64,000 bases of DNA from Tragulus kanchil (lineage: Eukaryota; Chordata; Mammalia; Artiodactyla; Tragulidae). Shown here piece after piece: positions 51,641 through 62,944 of this stretch. The notes beneath the pieces were generated by a model, which was given only the letters and a program-made list of their open reading frames with translations, was not told the DNA's origin and made no database searches. Numbering within the stretch: position 1 is the stretch's first letter; every line of letters begins with the position of its first letter. The stretch is taken from assembly GCA_022376925.1 (NCBI GenBank), contig JAIOJX010000032.1, forward strand, positions 197,714,939-197,778,938, written 5' to 3'. The position numbers were made by a program, and so were the translations under genes.

Positions 51641-51767
51641 TTTATAATTCTTGTCATAGCGTTTAACTGTATTGTGTTTTGTATTGTTTATTTAATGTTT
51701 TTCTCTCCTACAGTCCTGAAGCTTTCATGATCATATACGCCAATACTTTATTGCTCTTTGACCAGCA

Positions 51768-52056
51768 CGTGCTGCATAGTCACTTCAATCATGTCTGACT
51801 CTGTGTGACCCCATGGACTGCAACCCATCAGGCTCCTCTGTCCATGGAATTTTCCGGGCAAGAATACTGGAGTGGGTTGTCATGCCCTCCTCAGGGGGTC
51901 TTCCCAACCCAGGGATGAAACCCAGGTGTCTTGCACTGCAGGCAGGTTCCTCACCACTGAGCCATCAGGGAAGCCCTATAGGCTCACCAGGCTTCTCTGT
52001 CCGTGGAATTTTCCAGGCAAGAATACTGGAGTGGGTTGCCATTTCCTTCTCCAACA
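51768..52056 (-). mobile_element. BOV-A2-like SINE, dimeric
   Basis: It is a reverse-oriented Bov-A body with the tRNA-like head at 51976 (agggcttccctgatggctca). A second partial Bov-A unit at 51983-52056 repeats the caggcaagaatactggagtg motif. Confidence 0.85.
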
Positions 52057-52585
52057 GTAGGTGCAGAATAAATACTGCTGAATGAATGAATGAGTATGAG
52101 GAAGAACAATAAGGTATAGTAAATAATTAGAAAACATTTAAGAGAAAAAAAATGCCATTTTTGCTATTTATCAAGGAAAGGTATTTTAAAGCTTCTGTTT
52201 TTTAATCTATTTAGTTTGTAAAATTATTCAAAGATATAATTCCCTGATTCCCTGTTTCAGCTAAGATTTGGGGAAAAGGACATTCACACAATCCATGAAG
52301 ATTCATTTTAGTGTATTAAATGTTTGCCGATTAAGTAAGAAATACTTAGAATCATGGAAAGCAGTCTAGGTAAAGGTATTTTAAAACATTAAATTGTTTT
52401 TATTGATGCAATATTTCCACCCAAGAATTTGTCATAAGGTATAGTCCTAAATATGGGAAAGATTATCTATTTAAAGATATTTTTCACAGTGTTATTTATA
52501 GGAGTAAAACATTGGAAACCACCTAAATGCCCAGAAAAGAGGTTCCTGAGTAAAGCATAGTGTATTCAGTAGATAGTATATGAGT

Positions 52586-52809
52586 GAAAAAAAAATAAGT
52601 GAAAGTGTTAGTTACTCTGTCATGTCTAACTCTTTGTGACTCCATGGACAGTAGTCTTCCAGGCTCCTCTGTCCATGGAATTCTCCAGGAAAGAATACTG
52701 AAGTGGCTTACCATTTCTTTCTCCAGGGGATCTTACCAACCCAGAGATTGAACCCAGGTCTCCTGCATGGCAGACAGATTCTTTATTATCTGAGCCTCTG
52801 GGGAAGACC
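52586..52809 (-). mobile_element. Bov-tA SINE with target-site duplication
   Basis: The reverse-oriented element is flanked by exact 11-bp repeats agtatatgagt at 52575-52585 and 52810-52820. Confidence 0.92.
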
Positions 52810-52865
52810 AGTATATGAGTAATATAAGCAAAAGGTTAATACAATGATTATTTTAAATTTTACAT

Positions 52866-53072
52866 TGTTGTTTTTTAGTCACTAAGTCATGTCCAACTCT
52901 TTTGTGACCCCATGGACTAAGCCCAGCATGTTCCTCTGTCTATGGGATTACATAGGCAAGGATCCTGGATTGGATTGCCATTTGCTTCTCCAGGGGATCT
53001 TCCTGACCAAGGGGTTGAACCCTTGTCTCCTGAATTAACTGATTCTTTACCATTGAGCCACCAGGGAAGTCC
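52866..53072 (-). mobile_element. Bov-tA SINE
   Basis: The reverse-oriented head ggacttccctggtggctcaa is at 53072, with a Bov-A body and a T-rich left end. It sits less than 300 bp upstream of exon 3. Confidence 0.9.
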
Positions 53073-53354
53073 ATTTATATTATTAAATGTAAATAAATGA
53101 AGATCATAGAGTTTTGCAGCAAAATTTACAAATGTATTCACAGGGAAAAATAAATCTAGAAAGAATTGTGTTACTGTTGGAGGTACAGGTGATTTCCTTC
53201 TCTCTCTTTTTATAAGGATTATAATAATATTAAAGTACAGTATAACAAAGCTTATATCTTGAGGTTTCAGTTTTATTTCGAGTTACTTTGAAGTGAATCC
53301 TGAGCCCTATATTTTGCAATGATTTGAACTGAAATGCCATGTTCTTTTTGTTAG

Positions 53355-53463
53355 GATGACAGAAACTTTGCTGAAAGCTCCCATGCTCATGGGTTACATC
53401 CGTCATCCTCCTGGCAGGATCACAGTCGCCTCCTGTCGAGTCCACTGTTTTCCCACTTGAACT
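53355..53463 (+). CDS. Internal coding exon 3 of the same gene
   Basis: This 109-nt exon follows a tract ending tttttgttag and precedes a consensus gtaagt donor. It encodes 36 full residues (DDRNFAESSHAHGLH near the start, LLSSPLFSHLN at the end) plus one base, so it starts in phase 0 and ends in phase 1. The product is rich in Ser and His with one Trp, and looks like a low-complexity or disordered region. The intron from 32552 to 53354 measures about 20.8 kb here, and about 14.5 kb if the apparent duplications are collapsed. I do not recognise the protein. The next exon must lie beyond the window or is not detectable by eye. Confidence 0.72.
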
Positions 53464-54954
53464 GTAAGTAATAATGTCCAGTAGTCGTTTTTAAATTGAA
53501 TTTAAGAAAATGCAATGCACTGGCAAGGTTAAAGTATAAGACCGACGATACATGATAGTAATATTCATGTTGTAAGTTTGAGAAAATTTTTATTATGAAT
53601 CATACAAATAATGCCCAAGCACACTTGTATTTCCCAACTTACTGAAAATATATGGAATGCCTTCTTTTTACACTTTACATTTCTCATAAAAGCTTAAAAT
53701 GAATCGCCCAATCTTAAGTAATTTTTTTTGGCGTGGAGTTTGGTAGTAACTGTGGATGACTATATAAGGAAGTTAGATGATATTGTAATAAAATTCAAGT
53801 CTTCAGAAAGTAGAAAATCTTTGCATAGAACTATTTAGAAATACCTAATTTTATACAAAGAATAAGGATATAAAAGCTATTATCATGTAGGTTTCATTCT
53901 GTAGGTAATACACTGTAAATGTTGATAAAATGTTGTAACAGTAACAAGGTGCAAGTCTGTTGACCCAGGATACCATCTTCCACCACTTATCACTTTGGAT
54001 GCAGTGTTTGAACTCACAGTGTTAAGTACAAGTGCTCACAGTGCATTCCAAATTTCTTTTAAAACCTTTCTTAGAATAATTATGGAATTATTTGCTATTC
54101 GAATGACATTTTATTTACTGATTCTTCTCTTCACCCAAGAGTGAACTCCATGATAATAGGAGTGATGTTTATACACCACTGTTTCCTCAGCATCCTATAT
54201 GGAACTTGCCACATAGTAAATGTTCAGTTCATATGAGATAAACGAGTATATGATTTTTTACATTTTAAGTCCACTTTTATCCAAGCCATTTGGGATTCAA
54301 ATGTTATTAGATTCTTATTTAGATAATTTAGCTCTTCAGTTTTCCATGGACATAGAGCTTCTGCATACAATTTGACAATGCTGTCACTTTAAAAAGCTAG
54401 GTTGCTATAAAGTAAAATATAAAAATTAGTCACAAGGAAGTAGGTCAAATTAAAAAATGATAGCTCTCATTTTTACTGATTTATATTCATGGATTCATTG
54501 AATAAACATTTATCAGTTTCTGTCAAATGGTTTAGCTTCCATTATGTCATGATTATTTTATTCCAAGAGCTAAGCATTTTCCCTTTCCTGTCCTAACCAT
54601 TTTGCCAAGTGATTTTATATATTTTCATAAACCCTCTGCTATTCTAATCTGGCAGTCATCCTTCAATATGGATCATATCTCAGGTTCATTATGGTACTTC
54701 TGAATGTGATACACATATAGTTATACAAAATATTTATTTTTCTTATTAAGCAATGGAAAAATTTCCTCAGGTCTGTTTGACGTATGTAGACATGAAGAGG
54801 AGGAGGGTGGGTACTGAGCACCAGCAAACATCATGGTATCCCATGATGACATTTAAAAACCTGGAAATAAATGGCACCATGATATGAGCACAGAGGTCTT
54901 TGTCCTCCTGGTATTTAATTTTGCCATTATACTTTGTCCACTTGATGCAAACAG
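53464..54954. other. Intron sequence downstream of exon 3
   Basis: It is AT-rich and single copy. I see no further splice-bounded coding block or clear repeat, apart from a possible old repeat near 54120-54240. Confidence 0.5.
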
Positions 54955-55150
54955 TCAGCTTATTGGAAAAGACCCTGATACTGGGAAAGATTGAGGGCAA
55001 GAGGAGAAGGGGGCAACAGAGAATGAGATGGTTGGATCGCATCACTGACTCAGTGGTCATGAGGAAACTCCAGGAGATAGTAAAGGACAGGGAAGCCTGG
55101 AATGCTGCAGTTCATGGGGTCCCAGAGTCGGACACAACTTAGTGACTGAA
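54955..55150 (+). mobile_element. BovB 3' end with the conserved C-terminal reading frame
   Basis: The sense-oriented terminal ~195 bp encodes [18 protein letters not shown] followed by an [15 protein letters not shown] end. This is the characteristic C-terminus of the BovB ORF, still open here. It is 5'-truncated at 54955. Confidence 0.88.
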
Positions 55151-55580
55151 CAAAAACAACAGCATTATGACTTTCATAAGACTTACTAGAAAGGTACCTA
55201 AAAGAAAGTAGTGAGAAGACATTAAAGGGAAAAAATCACAAAGTTTAGAATTTTATGCAATATTATGATAGGCAATAAAAGAAACTTTTTATTCAGCTGT
55301 ATTCTGCTTTTCACTCAGTAGCATTTCACAGTTAACTGTGGTCCTTTCTCTAAGATGTAGTACCCACAGGCTGCTACAGACTTCTATATAAATAAACTGA
55401 CTCAGAAAGTTAAATAAGAATGTGAAAAAATATCACTGAGAACATTACTTGGATAAGAAAATATCATAGTCTATATTGTAAAATCTGACTGAGAAATTTA
55501 GCTTAAAAAGTAAACCTCTTTATTAATTTTTTGATTATTTATTTATACATAGTCTTATATTTTGCTAGTGTTGTTTTTAA

Positions 55581-55900
55581 ATGTTATTTATTTATTTATT
55601 TATTTACTTATTTTGGGGGGCTGGGGAGGGAGGGAGGCAGGTGGGCCACTTCTGTTGGTCTTTCATTTATCTGTTTTCAGCCATCTTTGTTCTTTGGCCC
55701 ATGTGGGCCTCCCATTGCAGTGGCCTCTGTTGTCGCAGAGCACCAGCTCTGGGCGCATGCGCTCCAGAGCTCCGGCTCGGTAATTGGACACATTAGTCCA
55801 GCCGCCCGCAGCACGTGGGATCTTCCCAGGCCAGGGATCGAACCGGCACCCCTTGCACTGCAAGGCAGTGTCCTTACCCACTGGACCACCGGGGAAGCCC
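55581..55900 (-). mobile_element. Young tRNA-derived SINE, full length
   Basis: The minus-strand head gggcttccccggtggtccag is at 55900. The G-rich + strand segment at 55614-55635 is the complement of the C-rich 3' part. A 17-bp target-site duplication with one mismatch (gctagtgttgtttttaa) lies at 55564-55580 and 55901-55917. Confidence 0.93.
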
Positions 55901-55917
55901 GCTAGTCTTGTTTTTAA

Positions 55918-56582
55918 CAAGTTTGTTTTATGATTTTTCTTCTGATGCCTACCTCCTATATGTTTTTAAAGTTTAATCATAGGTACCTATTGTTAATCAT
56001 TTTAGGTGATTTAATAAACTTAGTTCTAGAAATAAATGTTTATTTTAATTTGCTTTTCTGATGAATCTTGAATGTTCAGTATGTTTTTCATGATTTATTT
56101 TGGAATTGAAGTAGAATCACCCTGAGTACTTCATTTTTGTAGTACAAACAAGTTCAGCTTAATATAGAAATTGTCTTGTAAATTTTCTTGACCCTACAAA
56201 ATTAAAAATAAAATTTGGCAAGACCAAGAAAGAGAAAATGGAGCCTGTAGTAAATTGATAATATAGCCAACAGAAGATGTCTTAAATATTATTATTACCC
56301 TCAGAAATACGAGGAAATAGTACATCCAGTAAAGAGCAAGGTCCTATGAAAAAGGAATGTAGGTTAATAGGTCTCAGAAATGTAAAATATGTTAAACTAG
56401 AAAGGTGGAAGACAACAAAGTTGAGAAACCTTAAAGTAGTAGATAAAGACAAAGAAAAAATAAGACAATAGAAAAGATACTTAGAAAATCAGTGTAAGAA
56501 AGATGCATCATGGTTAGAGAGAGTCCTAGAATGAGAGAACAAAGAAAACCAAACAAAGGCCAGAAATGAATGGACGACTTAG
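55918..56582. other. AT-rich stretch with no recognised gene
   Basis: No repeat or coding block is recognised here. Confidence 0.5.
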
Positions 56583-57449
56583 TGCCGCGGGCAGAGTATA
56601 GTTACTTATTTCTGATTAACAGAATTGAGGAAACACTCAATTGCCCCGGTACTATTATCAGCAAACTTCAACCTATACTCTGTAGTTCCCTCTAATTTGA
56701 GAATAGAACTTCAACAGTAAAAAGGCGTGGCATTCAAATCAAGATCTGATTTATTGACATAAAGAACATAAGTCAGTAATAATGAATCTTAGTAATTATC
56801 ATTAATATTTCACAGCTGTGCATCAATAATCATATTCAGAATGTAACAATTCAAAATTTCAAATATTATCTCAGAACTCAATCAACAATACAATATTCTT
56901 ACCCCAGAGCTGGAAAGCTTCCCAAGCATGGATGAGTTGCATGAGTGAGCTTCCTCACAATCTAATCACCTGCCCCTTTTATAATAAAAATTTTCAAACC
57001 CATTTGAATTTCCAACTTATTTGATCCTCCAACTTATTGGAAATTCCAACATATTTGTTATTCCAACACATAGGTTACCTAACATATTAATACATATTAT
57101 TAATAAAAGCTTAACTATTAATTCTTATTCTTCATGAGTATTCAAGCATAAACTAAAATAAAACAGAACTTTCAGATTAACTTCATTTAAATCAAACTCT
57201 AAAAATCAAACATAATCTTTCTCCCTGATTACTCAAACTCAGAACTAAAAATCCTGCACTTTGGAACTAACATAGACTCCTTTATCCTCTATGCTAGATC
57301 GGGACAGGCTATTTGCTTCAAAACTTAAACTGCCTTATACCTGAAAATAGTGACGTATTGTTTGGGAGAATTTCCTCTTTCATTTTTCATTCTTTCCCTT
57401 TTTAATCTTATGAGGTGGCTGTGACTCAGATGAAGTTGAGTACGTTTCA
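56583..57449 (-). mobile_element. Candidate endogenous retrovirus LTR
   Basis: Read on the minus strand, a polypurine tract (agcaggggggaaag) at 57463-57450 is followed by TG. A TATA-like attataaaagg lies near 56985-56975 and an AATAAA signal at 56755-56750. The segment could end at a CA near 56583. Repeated ttccaac-type motifs at 57008-57078 could be U3 repeats. The spacing fits an LTR of about 870 bp, but no second LTR or primer-binding site is visible. This is tentative. Confidence 0.35.
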
Positions 57450-57870
57450 CTTTCCCCCCTGCTAGAGGAACTCTCTGATTCACAATCTCTCTATTTCTTT
57501 TGGACACAAAGTTCTTGCCTTTTAAATTAACATATATTCCCCCTTTGGGTATCATCATATTTACCCACTCTTCTTCTCCCTCTGAACTTATCTCATTTTC
57601 CAAAGTGCAAACCATAGGTCTAAAAAACTTATCTGGGGTTCGAGGACTGTCTGAGCTATCCGTATCATCATCACTCATTTCCTCATATCCAGGGGCCCGG
57701 TAATTCCCCAAAAACTCTCCGGTGGTAGCCCACAATATTAGCCCACCCAATAAATCACTGTCAACCTGAGATTTTTTTCTTCCCCTTCTTCCTGTATGGA
57801 TGGATGCCCATGTTTCTTTGATCATCCCAGGCCTTCCTCTGCTGGTTTCAGTTCTTTTGTGGGAGCACAT
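57325..57870 (-). CDS. 181-codon ORF of possible endogenous-retroviral origin
   Basis: This minus-strand ORF is the longest in the window. Its ATG directly follows a splice-acceptor-like pyrimidine tract (ctccctttcttag). The product has a basic N-terminal part, a short hydrophobic patch (GGLILW), an acidic Ser/Asp cluster (MSDDDTDSSDSP), another acidic stretch (SSEGEEEW), and a basic C-terminal part. Its 3' quarter runs through the polypurine tract into the candidate LTR. The layout would suit a spliced 3' gene of an endogenous retrovirus, but I recognise no family motif and it may be inactive. The first ~47 bases are duplicated at 58940-58986. A cellular exon or chance ORF cannot be excluded. 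Confidence 0.35.
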   Translation of the reverse strand: MCSHKRTETSRGRPGMIKETWASIHTGRRGRKKSQVDSDLLGGLILWATTGEFLGNYRAPGYEEMSDDDTDSSDSPRTPDKFFRPMVCTLENEISSEGEEEWVNMMIPKGGIYVNLKGKNFVSKRNREIVNQRVPLAGGKVKRTQLHLSHSHLIRLKRERMKNERGNSPKQYVTIFRYKAV

Positions 57871-57929
57871 CTAAGAAAGGGAGATAAATATTTTCAGTTT
57901 TTGTTTTGCTGAGAATGGGTTTCTTCCAT

Positions 57930-58350
57930 TCAAACTTGACTGAGACTTTGGCTATAAAATTCTAGGTTAAAAAAGACTTTCCTTCTGAAATCATCACACA
58001 AGTATCTTCCAAAATCCAGTGTTGCTGTCGAAAAACCTAATGTCTTTTTGTTTTGACTCCCATTCCTTTGACATGATCATTTTTACCATTGTTAGCCCCC
58101 TTCACCCTGGCCCGGCAACTTTAAGGATTGTCTCTTTAACCACCTTGAGGTTTGTGATGGTATGTCTCCTGGTGGGTCTTGTGTTATTGAGTTGCCTACA
58201 TATTTGCTCAGGAGGTCCTTTCAATCTGGACACTCTTATTCTTCAGTTCTCTCATAGTGAAGAAAGAAAGGAAATATTATATCAGGAACATCTTAAGGAA
58301 ATAAACCACAAAGAAACCTTGATGGATTATTTGATTCTTTTGAGGACTTA
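57930..58350 (-). repeat. Possible old LINE-1-like fragment
   Basis: The ataaaattctaggtta motif and a later ccttgaggtttgtgatggta motif, in this order, resemble the reverse complement of ancient L1 3' regions. It is strongly diverged. A duplicate lies at 59046-59466. The 110-codon + strand ORFs at 58019 and 59135 lie in this sequence and are not genes. Confidence 0.35.
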
Positions 58351-58798
58351 GAAGAACTACTAGTAGACACATGAAGGTCTAATTAAGCTATTAGAAACAC
58401 TTGAGAATGATTATAAATAAAAATACATAAATAAAAAACTAAAAACACAGGTCAATTAATAACTCCAGGAAAAACGAGCAAGAAAAGAAATATTGTCATA
58501 CTAGTCCTATTAGGTTTGTATGAGCCATATTTACAGTCAATGTAAATGCTCCCTATTGACATAACTAGAAGTCTGGACATAACTATATAGAGAGGATGGC
58601 ATGAAGGAAAGTGGATGGGTGTGAATCTGTCTAAAAATGATAAATCAGAAAATAGCAGTGTAAGCTTCTTTTTCTTTCAAAAATTGAAGTAAATATGGAA
58701 AATAAAGCTGAAAGAGTTGATTGTTGTTGACTCCAGGGAGCAGGCGTGTGGGATTGGGAAGGATGGGGCAAGAGACTGCTGTCTATCTGTGTAGCCCT

Positions 58799-58939
58799 GG
58801 GCTTCCCAGGTGGCCCTAGTGGTAGAAGAACCAGACTGTCAAAGCAGGAGATGTAAGAGATGGGAGTTCAATCCCTGGGTCATGAAGATCCCCTGCAGGA
58901 GGACATGGCAACTCACTCCAGTATGCTTGCCTGGAGAAC
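58799..58939 (+). mobile_element. Bov-tA SINE, truncated at the duplication junction
   Basis: A gggcttcccaggtggcccta head and partial body stop at gcctggagaa, where duplication 16 restarts. The complete version is at 59915-60131. Confidence 0.88.
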
Positions 58940-59914
58940 ATCCCAGGCCTTCCTCTGCTGGTTTCAGTTCTTTTGTGGGAGCACATCTAAGAAAGGGAGA
59001 TAAATATTTTCAGTTTTTGTTTTGCTGAGAATGGGTTTCTTCCATTCAAACTTGACTGAGACTTTGGCTATAAAATTCTAGGTTAAAAAAGACTTTCCTT
59101 CTGAAATCATCACACAAGTATCTTCCAAAATCCAGTGTTGCTGTCGAAAAACCTAATGTCTTTTTGTTTTGACTCCCATTCCTTTGACATGATCATTTTT
59201 ACCATTGTTAGCCCCCTTCACCCTGGCCCGGCAACTTTAAGGATTGTCTCTTTAACCACCTTGAGGTTTGTGATGGTATGTCTCCTGGTGGGTCTTGTGT
59301 TATTGAGTTGCCTACATATTTGCTCAGGAGGTCCTTTCAATCTGGACACTCTTATTCTTCAGTTCTCTCATAGTGAAGAAAGAAAGGAAATATTATATCA
59401 GGAACATCTTAAGGAAATAAACCACAAAGAAACCTTGATGGATTATTTGATTCTTTTGAGGACTTAGAAGAACTACTAGTAGACACATGAAGGTCTAATT
59501 AAGCTATTAGAAACACTTGAGAATGATTATAAATAAAAATACATAAATAAAAAACTAAAAACACAGGTCAATTAATAACTCCAGGAAAAACGAGCAAGAA
59601 AAGAAATATTGTCATACTAGTCCTATTAGGTTTGTATGAGCCATATTTACAGTCAATGTAAATGCTCCCTATTGACATAACTAGAAGTCTGGACATAACT
59701 ATATAGAGAGGATGGCATGAAGGAAAGTGGATGGGTGTGAATCTGTCTAAAAATGATAAATCAGAAAATAGCAGTGTAAGCTTCTTTTTCTTTCAAAAAT
59801 TGAAGTAAATATGGAAAATAAAGCTGAAAGAGTTGATTGTTGTTGACTCCAGGGAGCAGGCGTGTGGGATTGGGAAGGATGGGGCAAGAGACTGCTGTCT
59901 ATCTGTGTAGCCCT

Positions 59915-60131
59915 GGGCTTCCCAGGTGGCCCTAGTGGTAGAAGAACCAGACTGTCAAAGCAGGAGATGTAAGAGATGGGAGTTCAATCCCTGGGTCATG
60001 AAGATCCCCTGCAGGAGGACATGGCAACTCACTCCAGTATGCTTGCCTGGAGAATCCCATGGACAGAGGAGCCTGGTGGGCTACAGACCATAACATTTCA
60101 AAGAGTCAGACACAACTCAGGTGACTTAGTG
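59915..60131 (+). mobile_element. Bov-tA SINE, complete
   Basis: The same head as at 58799 continues through agaatcccatggacagagga and ends near gtgacttagtg. This is the original uninterrupted element. Confidence 0.9.
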
Positions 60132-60671
60132 TTGGCGCTGTTTGATATGTGTATGTATATACGTTTTGCCTAAAAAGGAATCTTATGAAAATAACATGCT
60201 ACTAAGAAAACCCTTGCTTTTATGTCTGATTAGCAAGTGCTGGATTTTCTTATAAACTTCTGAATGAAGCATGAAAGCTGAGGGTTGGAGTTTAAGCAGT
60301 TGAGACCTGTGTGGAGACAGGGAGTAACTGAGGTGCTGAGGTTGACACAAGCTTATGAGCCCACGGAATGGACTCCTTTGACTCAGGTTGGCATTTGCAC
60401 TAGATGGGGCCCTTTTGTGCAAAGGCACCATTCTGCTGACTTCAGGGCCGTCAAAACTGTGACCGAATGAAAGTGTAGAATCACTGACCATGGAAAAAAA
60501 CAAAGGAAATGGGAAAATACTGCATAATTTGTGGTCTCTGAAATTATCCAGCATTAATGAAAGTTTGTTTTAAGTCGTAATTTATGTCAGCTTTGTGTTG
60601 TTCAGGTCAATTCAAGAAAAGGTAGATTCCCCCTGCCAGGATGAAGGGAAGAAATGTATAAATTGTAAGCT

Positions 60672-62944
60672 TATATTACCATTGGACATAGAAACACAGA
60701 AATCCATTATTTAGAGCCATGATTGCTACCAAATTTATCCTGGCTGGCTGGAAGCTATGGCCATGATTCAGGACACTCTTTTAGAAAGCTCAGATTCCAT
60801 TACCTGCAGCCTGTAGACAGTAGGGGCTTAGTAAGAGAGGCTCATAATGCCAGCTTTTGAAACTGTCATTTGTACTTTTTACAAGTAGTGACTGACCACT
60901 GGTCTCCATGGTTAGCTCTTTTTAGGCTAAAGGAACACAACTTCAGGACAGGGCCTTCACTTCTGGGACCTGGACCAGATTGGATTTGAGTGAAGTCTGG
61001 AGCAAACTGATGACTTTTTGAAATCTCAAGTTCTTTGAGATTCAAATGCTTAATGTTTGTGGAGTTGGTATCTAGAAACTCAATTTTAAATATCAATGCA
61101 GCTTGCAATTTTTCTGTAGTTCTCAGTGTTGTAATAATATTTAAATAAATAAATAAACTCAGGAAAAAAAGGACTGCAGTTTTTCATGAAGACTATTATC
61201 TGAAGATTACTTTAGGAGTTGAAAGTGAATCTTACATATTAATTTAACTTGCTATTCTTAGAAAAGCAAATCAATGAAACTTACTAAAAAGAACTCTTTT
61301 TTTCACTTCCTTCCTTCAGATCATATTGCTATACAAATAAATGTTACTATTCTTAATATGTGTTAAAAGTTGAAATGATAGGAGGTACGTGGACCAGGAC
61401 TTTGTATTAGTGATCAGGAGGTTACAACTGAGCTGAAGTCTGATTTGAAAGAAGGACCAGCTGAGATAAAAATGAATGGGATGCATTTTCCTGATCCAGG
61501 GAGCAGTAACTGAAGAGGCCCCAGACAATAAAGGGGTATGGTCTTGTAGAGGGATGGAACGTTGAGGGAGTGAGATAGTCAGTGAAGGAGAAGAGAGAGA
61601 ATAAGTGAGGGAGAAAGTGATTGGGAGAGAGCATGGTAGATGAGGTCCCTTTTCTGCTACCATCTGCTGTTTGGATTTTATTCTGATTTCACTGGGAGGC
61701 CATGGTGGGTAGGGAGGGAAAGGATAATGCAGCAGAGTGACCTAATCGGATTAGCCTTTCAGTAAGTCAATTCTGGTGGGTGAAGAACAGGGCAAGATGA
61801 AAACAGGAGAGAAGATATTACCATTGGACATAGAAACACAGAAATCCATTATTTAGAGCCATGATTGCTGGCTGGAAGCTATGGCCATGATTCAGGACAC
61901 TCTTTTAGAAAGCTCAGATTCCATTACCTGCAGCCTGTAGACAGTAGGGGCTTAGTAAGAGAGGCTCATAATGCCAGCTTTTGAAACTGTCATTTGTACT
62001 TTTTACAAGTAGTGACTGACCACTGGTCTCCATGGTTAGCTCTTTTTAGGCTAAAGGAACACAACTTCAGGACAGGGCCTTCACTTCTGGGACCTGGACC
62101 AGATTGGATTTGAGTGAAGTCTGGAGCAAACTGATGACTTTTTGAAATCTCAAGTTCTTTGAGATTCAAATGCTTAATGTTTGTGGAGTTGGTATCTAGA
62201 AACTCAATTTTAAATATCAATGCAGCTTGCAATTTTTCTGTAGTTCTCAGTGTTGTAATAATATTTAAATAAATAAATAAACTCAGGAAAAAAAGGACTG
62301 CAGTTTTTCATGAAGACTATTATCTGAAGATTACTTTAGGAGTTGAAAGTGAATCTTACATATTAATTTAACTTGCTATTCTTAGAAAAGCAAATCAATG
62401 AAACTTACTAAAAAGAACTCTTTTTTTCACTTCCTTCCTTCAGATCATATTGCTATACAAATAAATGTTACTATTCTTAATATGTGTTAAAAGTTGAAAT
62501 GATAGGAGGTACGTGGACCAGGACTTTGTATTAGTGATCAGGAGGTTACAACTGAGCTGAAGTCTGATTTGAAAGAAGGACCAGCTGAGATAAAAATGAA
62601 TGGGATGCATTTTCCTGATCCAGGGAGCAGTAACTGAAGAGGCCCCAGACAATAAAGGGGTATGGTCTTGTAGAGGGATGGAACGTTGAGGGAGTGAGAT
62701 AGTCAGTGAAGGAGAAGAGAGAAGAGAATAAGTGAGGGAGAAAGTGATTGGGAGAGAGCATGGTAGATGAGGTCCCTTTTCTGCTACCATCTGCTGTTTG
62801 GATTTTATTCTGATTTCACTGGGAGGCCATGGTGGGTAGGGAGGGAAAGGATAATGCAGCAGAGTGACCTAATCGGATTAGCCTTTCAGTAAGTCAATTC
62901 TGGTGGGTGAAGAACAGGGCAAGATGAAAACAGGAGAGAAGATA
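60672..62944. repeat. Tandem duplication 17, ~1124-bp period
   Basis: Bases 60672-61815 recur at 61813-62944 with agata microhomology. The second copy lacks about 17 bases near its left end (tggctggctgg region) and has three extra bases in a ga-rich run (near 62719). Confidence 0.95.

Larger units (their letters stand above)
57824..60055. repeat. Tandem duplication 16, 1116-bp period
   Basis: Bases 57824-58939 recur at 58940-60055 with catccca/tcccat microhomology. The left break falls inside the 181-codon minus-strand ORF. The right break falls inside a Bov-tA SINE, which is complete only in the second copy. Confidence 0.95.

Noticed and set aside
58019..58351. 110-codon + strand ORF, repeated at 59135-59467
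   Set aside because: The repetition comes from duplication 16, not conservation. The sequence looks like an old L1-type fragment and the peptide is not recognisable.
1..62944. A CRISPR-like, satellite or novel amplification system behind the regular ~1.1-kb doublings
   Set aside because: Units are unrelated in sequence, each is doubled only once, there is no common motif at the breaks, and errors concentrate at the junctions. An assembly explanation is simpler.
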